A stretch of DNA of 18,523 bases. Origin: an uncultured Erysipelotrichaceae bacterium. Lineage in GTDB: Bacteria; Bacillota_I; Bacilli_A; RF39; UBA660. The position numbers and the translations under genes are program-made. The notes beneath the pieces are model-generated. The model was not told the origin of the DNA. It did no database searches and saw only the letters and a list, made by a program, of their open reading frames with translations. The stretch covers positions 1 to 18,523 of the forward strand of contig CACYEG010000051.1 of the NCBI GenBank assembly GCA_902773365.1, read 5' to 3'. Shown here piece by piece: positions 13,769-18,523 of this stretch. Positions within the stretch are counted from its first letter, which is position 1. Every line of letters starts with the position of its first letter.

Positions 13769-14531
13769 CAATACTCACTTCTTCAAATATTCCATCAGAA
13801 ACTCTCACTTTGTATTTCTTTTTTAATATATCGATGTCTATTACTTCGCAGTATTTACCTTTATACTGAACTTTTTCTCCAATTTTAGGTAAATATTTTC
13901 TGTTTTCTTCGTATATGTCGTTTTCATAGTTAAAACAACAAAGTAGTCTACCACATGCACCATTTATTTTTGTCGGGTTTAAAGCAATATTTTGATTTTT
14001 AACCATGCTTATGTTCACAGTACTTAAATTTTTTAACGAGCTGGTGCAACATAATGTTCTACCACATAATCCTAACCCACCAACTTCTTTTGCTTTATCT
14101 CTAATTCCAATTTGGTGTAATTCAATACGGGTATGAAATTTACTTGCTATTTTTTTAACGAGTTCTCTAAAATCTATTCGTTCATCAGAAATAAAGTTAA
14201 ATAAAAGCATACTTTTATCTAGTGAATAAGTAGCATCAATTATATTCATATTCAAATTTAACTTGTTAGCTTCTTCGCGAATATCTTTTAGTGCCTTCTT
14301 AGCATCAGTAGCATTTTTTAAGTATTGATCATAATCTTTATCAGTTGCTATCCTTAATACCTTTTTTAGCTTTTTACTTCCAGCAGGAGTACAGTCTATC
14401 TTATCGACTACTCCAAGTTGTTCTCCTCTTTCTGTTTCAACTATTATTTTGTCTTTAATTTTTAATTCAATCTCAGATTCAAAATTATATGTATTTCCTT
14501 CTTCTTTAAATTTAACGCCAACACAATTCAC
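13752..14531 (-). CDS. ricT: PSP1-domain protein YaaT/RicT
   Basis: YaaT (RicT) forms the Y-complex with YlbF and YmcA, which carries iron-sulfur clusters and affects RNase Y-dependent mRNA maturation, sporulation and biofilm formation in Bacillus. The 259-residue product starts MNCVGVKFKEEG, with a GTG start read from the 4-base overlap GTGA with holB. It has the PSP1 domain through about residue 170, with the Cys-rich stretches GGLGLCGRTLCCTSSL and INGACGRLLCCFNYEND, which contain the family's cluster-ligand cysteines. The C-terminus YKGKYCEVIDIDILKKKYKV resembles a small beta domain. The ribosome binding site is AAGGAAG. The holB-yaaT-yabB neighbourhood is as in Bacillus, except that yabA is missing. 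Confidence 0.93.
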   Translation of the reverse strand: MNCVGVKFKEEGNTYNFESEIELKIKDKIIVETERGEQLGVVDKIDCTPAGSKKLKKVLRIATDKDYDQYLKNATDAKKALKDIREEANKLNLNMNIIDATYSLDKSMLLFNFISDERIDFRELVKKIASKFHTRIELHQIGIRDKAKEVGGLGLCGRTLCCTSSLKNLSTVNISMVKNQNIALNPTKINGACGRLLCCFNYENDIYEENRKYLPKIGEKVQYKGKYCEVIDIDILKKKYKVRVSDGIFEEVSIDGDKK

Positions 14532-15349
14532 ATTTTCACTTCCTTTAAGTCGATGATTATTTTATAAAGCATAAGTTCTCCATTCATATTTACATTTAAT
14601 TTATTCATCAATTTATTTAGATACATTGCTTTTTTTATTATATCTTTGCTCGTATTATTCTTAATTATTATATTTACTATATTTTTATCATAATTGTCTT
14701 GTTTTAATGCTCGACTAGCTATATTATAGTAGTCTTTTATTGTGTTTGCAATTTCTTTTGAGTATTTTTCAATTGCATTGCTTTCAAGCATAAGTAGACT
14801 TAAATCAATCATTGATCCAGTCTCTATAATTTCTATTATTTTTTTTGTTTCCTCAATATACTCGTTATTATATAGAACAATTGAATTGTCGCATTTATAA
14901 TTAGCGGTTAGTTGCTCACATCTACTTCGAATTGTCGATAATATTTGTGACAGATTATTTGTTATTAAAAATCCTAAAACATTATCGTTTGGTTCTTCAA
15001 TGGTTTTTAGTAATTTATTTGATGCAATTTCATTTAATGTGTCTGCAGGGGTTATTATATAAATAAGCTTTTCTGATATAACTGGTTTAACTTTTAATCT
15101 TACCTGCAAATCCGCAATTTGATTCTTTTTAATACTTTTACCATCAGGTCGCACAATAATTAAATCTATAAATTCTTCATTATCGATTTGCTTAGACGTT
15201 ATATCATCTGCCTTTATAATTGTCTTAATCTTTTTTTTAAGTTCCTCTTCACACTTTGCTAAGTTATTTGTTTCAATCAAAAAAATATGGGAATACTTAT
15301 TCTCATTGAACTCTTTTTCTAAAAAGTTAAAATCATTTTTTACATCCAT
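14528..15349 (-). CDS. holB: DNA polymerase III delta-prime subunit (short, no P-loop)
   Basis: Delta-prime is the stator of the clamp loader that places the sliding clamp on DNA. The 273-residue protein shows the delta-prime/AAA+ pattern: YSHIFLIETNN at the position of the Walker A strand, VRPDGKSIKKNQIADLQVRL, KLIYIITPADTLNEIASNKL, LLKTIEEPNDNVLGFLITNN and the SRC motif STIRSRCEQL. No GxxGxGKT remains and there is no zinc knuckle, so it cannot bind ATP in the usual way. Delta-prime is a non-hydrolysing subunit in other bacteria too, so this does not imply loss of function. The C-terminal domain is shorter than in Bacillus (329 residues). GTGGAG precedes ATG 15349, 10 bases after bofA, and it is coupled to yaaT by a 4-base overlap. 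Confidence 0.88.
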   Translation of the reverse strand: MDVKNDFNFLEKEFNENKYSHIFLIETNNLAKCEEELKKKIKTIIKADDITSKQIDNEEFIDLIIVRPDGKSIKKNQIADLQVRLKVKPVISEKLIYIITPADTLNEIASNKLLKTIEEPNDNVLGFLITNNLSQILSTIRSRCEQLTANYKCDNSIVLYNNEYIEETKKIIEIIETGSMIDLSLLMLESNAIEKYSKEIANTIKDYYNIASRALKQDNYDKNIVNIIIKNNTSKDIIKKAMYLNKLMNKLNVNMNGELMLYKIIIDLKEVKM

Positions 15350-15359
15350 ATTTTCTCCA

Positions 15360-15542
15360 CTATATTATTGTACTCAACCCTAACAGCAGTAATAAACCTG
15401 GAAACCCGAGAAATGATGTTACAGCAACAGTAAAAATGTTAATTGGAATAAACATTTTTACTGGGTTCATTATGAGATTGAAGCTGTATATAATGCTGAG
15501 TGCAAAAACAACTTTTTTTATTACTTTTACTATTATTTTCAT
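15360..15542 (-). CDS. bofA: Pro-sigma-K processing inhibitor BofA (short form)
   Basis: BofA inhibits the intramembrane protease SpoIVFB in the mother-cell-derived membrane and so delays sigma-K activation until the forespore signals. The 60-residue product is almost wholly hydrophobic and carries the family block NPVKMFIPINIFTV followed by FLGFPGLLLLLGL. Asn22, Asn35 and Thr38 have the same spacing as Asn48, Asn61 and Thr64 of Bacillus BofA, residues reported as important for inhibition; the numbering offset of 26 means the first membrane segment of the 87-residue Bacillus protein is largely absent. ATG 15542 is chosen; an in-frame TTG lies three codons upstream and no strong ribosome binding site is visible for either. 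It follows recR, as in Bacillus. Confidence 0.85.
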   Translation of the reverse strand: MKIIVKVIKKVVFALSIIYSFNLIMNPVKMFIPINIFTVAVTSFLGFPGLLLLLGLSTII

Positions 15543-15554
15543 ATGTATCAATAT

Positions 15555-15582
15555 AACATATGCCCCTAATTATAATTTATGA
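15555..15582 (-). promoter_or_regulatory. Candidate sigma-E promoter of bofA
   Basis: On the minus strand TCATAAA (15582-15576), 13 bases, then CATATGTT (15562-15555) resemble sigma-E KMATATT / CATACAHT. It overlaps the recR stop codon. bofA is sigma-E-controlled in Bacillus subtilis. A TATAAT-like sequence also lies in the spacer, so a vegetative promoter is an alternative. Confidence 0.4.
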
Positions 15583-16179
15583 TACTTCTTTTCTATCTGA
15601 TAGTGCCCTTTCTAGTGTCAAGACATCGAGATAGTCAATTTCAGCGCCCATTGGAATGCCATATGATAATCGTGTAATTTTAACATTTTCCTTTTCAAGT
15701 ATTTTTTTTAAATACAATGTTGTTGTATCACCTTCAATAGTCGGCTTAAGTGCAACTATAAGTTCCACATTTTTTTGGCTTTTGCATCTCTTTACAAGCG
15801 ATGCAATGTTTAGATCATCTGGGTTTATTCCATCAATAGGTGAAATTAATCCTCCTAAAACGTGATATACACCGTCAAAATTGCCCATCTTTTCAAACAT
15901 AAATACACTTTTATAATCTTCGACAACGCAAATTAGATTTTTCTTTTTATCTTCGTCACTGCATATTTTGCACACATTCATGTCTGTAAGATGTCCACAT
16001 ATTTCACAAGTATGGAGCGTTTTCTTTATTTTTGAAATATTTTCCGCAAAATCGCTCAGCTCATCTTCTTGTAAATTGATTAGTGCCAATGCATATCTTT
16101 CTGCTGTTCTTTCACCAATTCCGGGCAATTTTTTGAAGTATTCAATTATCGTATATAACAAGTCCGGATAAATATTCAT
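15577..16179 (-). CDS. recR: Recombination mediator RecR
   Basis: RecR forms a ring clamp and with RecO and RecF loads RecA on single-stranded gaps. The 200-residue protein has the N-terminal helix-hairpin-helix LPGIGERTAERYAL (18-31), a four-cysteine zinc finger (Cys58, Cys61, Cys70, Cys73), and a Toprim domain beginning LICVVEDYKSV (82-92). It ends with the Walker-B-like C-terminal part TRLSYGIPMGAEIDYLDVLTL. Length is normal. The start overlaps the ybaB stop by one base (TAATG). The dnaX-ybaB-recR order is one of the most conserved in bacteria. Confidence 0.97.
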   Translation of the reverse strand: MNIYPDLLYTIIEYFKKLPGIGERTAERYALALINLQEDELSDFAENISKIKKTLHTCEICGHLTDMNVCKICSDEDKKKNLICVVEDYKSVFMFEKMGNFDGVYHVLGGLISPIDGINPDDLNIASLVKRCKSQKNVELIVALKPTIEGDTTTLYLKKILEKENVKITRLSYGIPMGAEIDYLDVLTLERALSDRKEVS

Positions 16180-16475
16180 TACATTAGCCCGCCTAATTGT
16201 TTACTGTAACTACCAAGCTTATTTTCTATTTCTTTTTCAATTTTGCTAATTGCATCGTTGAAAGCAATAGTAATCATATCAGAAAGCATTTCTCTATCAT
16301 CATTAATATTACCTGCATATGTAATTTCGACTTTTTGTACAATTTTTTTCCCATTTACAGTCACTTTAACCCATTCTGATGTTCCTTCAAATGTTGAAGC
16401 ATAGATTTCTTCTTGCTTTTTTGTAATTTCTCTTTGCATTTTTTGTGCTTGTGCCATAATACTTTGCATGTTCAT
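16179..16475 (-). CDS. Nucleoid-associated protein YbaB/EbfC
   Basis: This 98-residue protein belongs to the YbaB/EbfC family of small dimeric DNA-binding proteins encoded between dnaX and recR. It shows an N-terminal amphipathic helix rich in Met, Gln and Lys (MQSIMAQAQKMQREITKKQE), a central three-strand part WVKVTVNGKKIVQKVEITY, and a C-terminal helix ending in glycine-rich SKQLGGLM. AAGGAGAG precedes ATG 16475, 15 bases after dnaX. It probably binds the chromosome; its exact cellular role is unsettled in the family. Confidence 0.95.
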   Translation of the reverse strand: MNMQSIMAQAQKMQREITKKQEEIYASTFEGTSEWVKVTVNGKKIVQKVEITYAGNINDDREMLSDMITIAFNDAISKIEKEIENKLGSYSKQLGGLM

Positions 16476-16490
16476 AATTTATTCTCTCCT

Positions 16491-17981
16491 TTACGATACT
16501 TCAATTAATTTATCTTCAAACAATTCTTTTATTTCAGCATCATCTGTTATTTTTTTTTCTGGCTCTTCTATATATTTATATTTATAACCTTTTTTAACAT
16601 TTACCTTATATTTCTCTTTTTCGTCCTTCCAACGAGATTCAGTAATAGCAACAACTTTTACCTGCATTTTTGCCTTTTTTAACATTTTTTCAACATCTTC
16701 ACTCTTCATGTTAAATAAGTTTACTAAAGATTCGTCTTCCGATGTAAATATAACATGTTTATTTGACGATGCAACAGGCTTATATTCAGAAACATCTAAT
16801 TCCGATAATTTATCTTTAAGTAAACTATTCCATAACGCTGTAATCTTTTGAAGAGACTCTTTATCAGCGCTCTCAAAACAATTATTAATTCTTATATCAA
16901 TTATACTTAGTGGATTTGTTTTTATATCAGGTTTATCTTTTTCAATAACCTGATCATTCATTAAATCTAGAATTGCCAAAATTACCATAGAATAGACGTT
17001 ATCGTTTATTCTAGCATCAATATAAATATCATTAAGTGCAATCATAAGTTTTTTAACCTTAATGAAGGAAAACTCTTTATTTACTCCAGACTTAATTTCA
17101 ATACATTTTTTTTCGAGAAATTTAAGTATTTTTTTTATAAGTTTCTGTGGATTCATGCCGTTATCTTGAAATTGATTTAAAATGTTAATTACTTCCTCTG
17201 AGTTTGATTTTACGATTTTTTTAAATAATTCGTCAATCTTTTTATCTGAAACAAGATTATATCTTTCGGCAATATTTTCTGAAGTAATTTTTTTATCACC
17301 TTTAGATAACTGATCAAGAATACTAAGAGCGTCTCTTAAGCATCCATCACTAAGTTCATATATTTCATCAAGTGCAGCTTCATCACAAGATATTTTTTCT
17401 TTAAAGCAAATGTCTTTTAAATGAGATAACATATCTTGCTTTGAAATCTTTTTAAAATCATATCTTTGACATCTTGATAAAATTGTAATGGGTATTTTAT
17501 ATACCTCGGTTGTTGCTAAAATAAATACCGCATGTTCAGGAGGTTCTTCAAGTGTTTTTAATAGTGCGTTAAATGCACCAGCCGAAAGCATATGTACTTC
17601 ATCGATTATATATATTTTATATTTTGATTCTCCTGGAGACAGCATGACATTGTTTCTTAATTCTCTTATTTCGTCAACTCCGTTATTAGAAGCAGCATCG
17701 ATTTCTATAATATCCGGGCTAGTTGTAAAGTCTTGGCAGCACCTGCACTTTCCGCAAGGCTCACCATCTATCGGGTTTTCGCAATTAAGTGCTTTTGCCA
17801 TTATTTTTGCAGTTGATGTTTTTCCGGTTCCTCTTGGCCCAGTAAAAACGTAGGCATGAGCAAATGTTTTGTTTTTAATACTTGCTTTTAGTGTTTCGGT
17901 AATTGTATCTTGTCCAACCACCTCACTAAAGTTGTTTGGCCTATATTTTCTATATAATACTTTATAAGCTGTTTCTGACAT
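16491..17981 (-). CDS. dnaX: DNA polymerase III subunit gamma/tau
   Basis: DnaX is the ATPase core of the clamp loader. The 496-residue protein has YRPNNFSEVVGQ (13-24), Walker A GPRGTGKT (48-55), the zinc module Cys67-x8-Cys76-x2-Cys79-x2-Cys82, Walker B DEVH (127-130) and the sensor SRC (169-171). It continues with the lid and collar domains and a C-terminal region with a basic, Lys/Glu-rich tail. It is somewhat shorter than Bacillus DnaX (563). No internal slippery site with a nearby stop was seen that would yield a separate gamma form; the only long A-run is near the C-terminus. The ribosome binding site is AGGAGA. It heads the long replication-repair gene run. Confidence 0.97.
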   Translation of the reverse strand: MSETAYKVLYRKYRPNNFSEVVGQDTITETLKASIKNKTFAHAYVFTGPRGTGKTSTAKIMAKALNCENPIDGEPCGKCRCCQDFTTSPDIIEIDAASNNGVDEIRELRNNVMLSPGESKYKIYIIDEVHMLSAGAFNALLKTLEEPPEHAVFILATTEVYKIPITILSRCQRYDFKKISKQDMLSHLKDICFKEKISCDEAALDEIYELSDGCLRDALSILDQLSKGDKKITSENIAERYNLVSDKKIDELFKKIVKSNSEEVINILNQFQDNGMNPQKLIKKILKFLEKKCIEIKSGVNKEFSFIKVKKLMIALNDIYIDARINDNVYSMVILAILDLMNDQVIEKDKPDIKTNPLSIIDIRINNCFESADKESLQKITALWNSLLKDKLSELDVSEYKPVASSNKHVIFTSEDESLVNLFNMKSEDVEKMLKKAKMQVKVVAITESRWKDEKEKYKVNVKKGYKYKYIEEPEKKITDDAEIKELFEDKLIEVS

Positions 17982-18002
17982 GGCTGACCATCTCCTATAT
18001 AA

Positions 18003-18011
18003 ATTATATCA
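18003..18011 (-). promoter_or_regulatory. Extended -10 promoter upstream of dnaX
   Basis: The minus strand reads TGATATAAT between tadA and dnaX, an extended -10 element, 21 bases before the dnaX start. No good -35 lies 17 bases upstream. It would give a very short leader beginning at the ribosome binding site. Confidence 0.45.
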
Positions 18012-18028
18012 AAGTTATATACCAAAAG

Positions 18029-18448
18029 CTAGCGTTTATTTTTAAAAAAACTCGTTATTTTTGTCATATATTTTGCCGTAAGTTCACTGTCACATTCACA
18101 TTTTTTTATAACTGTGTTTTTGTAAGGTTTCTTTGTTTTACTCCTCGATATAATATAATAAACATTGTCTAGACGAGCTTCTTTTATCACTTGTTCGCAC
18201 ATATGACACGGCTCAAGTGTAACAATCATATTGTACCCCTGCAAATTCCAATTATTGATTTTTTTGTTTGCTCTTCTAATAGCTACTATTTCTGCGTGAT
18301 CTGTAACGTCATTACTTTTATTCCTTTTATTGTATCCTGTAGCTACAACTTTATCATCTTTATAAATAACGGCCGAAACCGGAAAATCGTCGATTTTCTC
18401 AGTTTTTTTAATTAAATTAAATAATTTCATTATTATTTTTTTATTCAT
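18029..18448 (-). CDS. tadA: TadA-like nucleoside/tRNA adenosine deaminase
   Basis: TadA converts adenosine 34 of tRNA-Arg(ACG) to inosine. The 139-residue protein has the zinc deaminase motifs H51-A-E53 (DHAEIVAI) with the proton-shuttling Glu53, and P80-C81-x2-C84 (EPCHMCEQV), plus PVSAVIYKDDKVVATGYN upstream. It is slightly short for TadA (about 150-160 residues), and the usual Ala-Gly-Ala after the second zinc Cys is Glu-Gln-Val. The later G-A-x-D-x-K segment is replaced by YYIISRSKTKK. Position next to the SRP RNA and dnaX is the classic tadA locus, so tRNA deamination is the best guess, though another nucleoside substrate cannot be excluded. GGTGAGG precedes ATG 18448. Confidence 0.82.
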   Translation of the reverse strand: MNKKIIMKLFNLIKKTEKIDDFPVSAVIYKDDKVVATGYNKRNKSNDVTDHAEIVAIRRANKKINNWNLQGYNMIVTLEPCHMCEQVIKEARLDNVYYIISRSKTKKPYKNTVIKKCECDSELTAKYMTKITSFFKNKR

Positions 18449-18465
18449 TTTACCTCACCAATAAA

Positions 18466-18523
18466 AAAGAACACGCAGAATTAACTCTTATGGCTGCTGT
18501 TTTCCAACTCTGACCAGTTTCAA
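18466..18523 (-). ncRNA. ffs: Signal recognition particle RNA, 3' part (5' end outside window)
   Basis: The minus strand contains the SRP helix 8 signature: GGTCAG (18515-18510), a GGAA tetraloop (18505-18502) and AGCAGC (18498-18493). The apical pairing is GTT/AAC in place of the common TCC/GGA, a compensated change that supports a folded RNA. The sequence then runs through a CTGCGTGT-like 3' end to a run of six T at 18468-18463. The remaining 3' arm is only about 37 bases from tetraloop to U-tract, which suggests a short 4.5S-type RNA without an Alu domain. It lies directly before tadA. Confidence 0.88.

Noticed and set aside
16550..16558. A nine-A run in dnaX as a programmed frameshift site producing gamma
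   Set aside because: It lies about 20 codons from the C-terminus, so slippage would change only the tail and could not yield the short form.
17488..17853. A 121-codon open frame on the plus strand opposite dnaX
   Set aside because: It is antisense to the conserved Walker region of dnaX, has no family resemblance and no ribosome binding site; it is a by-product of codon use. The same applies to the other plus-strand frames in the window.
1..18523. Mycoplasma-type genetic code suggested by the AT-richness
   Set aside because: Several conserved genes end with TGA at the expected position and Trp is encoded by TGG, so the standard code fits.

Overview
The window looks like a stretch of chromosome from an AT-rich, low-GC Gram-positive bacterium of the Bacilli type that carries spore-formation genes. 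Every supported gene is on the minus strand, so transcription runs from high to low coordinates. TGA is used as an ordinary stop (ecfA2-like, yabP, spoVT, yaaT, holB) and TGG encodes Trp, so the standard bacterial code applies, not the Mycoplasma code. Sporulation-linked genes (bofA, spoVT, yabG, spoVG, yabP, yabQ) sit among housekeeping genes in an order recalling the origin-proximal region of Bacillus subtilis, but with losses and rearrangements. I cannot name the genus. An uncultured, genome-reduced gut Bacilli lineage is my inference.

Layout in transcription order: (1) 18523-18029: the 3' end of a short SRP RNA, then tadA. (2) 17981-8752: a dense run dnaX - ybaB/ebfC - recR - bofA - holB - ricT(yaaT) - trmN6-like - pth - mfd - spoVT with tiny gaps or overlaps, covering clamp loading, recombination, tRNA and peptidyl-tRNA handling, transcription-coupled repair and late-forespore control. 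(3) 8755-6987: a strong promoter and a methionine-type T-box leader in front of metG. (4) 6917-4353: tatD, a secreted 3D-domain protein with its own consensus promoter, ksgA and a GtrA-family membrane protein. (5) 4310-2057: yabG, veg, spoVG, yabP, yabQ, divIC (spore coat/cortex and division). (6) 2002-1: two degenerate ABC ATPases of the EcfA1/EcfA2 type and the start of truA.

The most unusual locus is (6). One ATPase keeps Walker A but has lost the signature motif. The other keeps the signature motif but has lost Walker A. The membrane gene ecfT that normally lies before truA is absent. Also notable are five terminator hairpins that swallow the stop codon of the gene they end, two matching candidate sigma-E promoters (bofA and yabP), and a T-box leader whose U-tract hairpin is an outward extension of the antiterminator.

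The only non-coding stretch of more than 200 bases is 8508-8751, which is filled by the T-box leader and promoter. No mobile elements, CRISPR arrays, tRNA or rRNA genes were seen.
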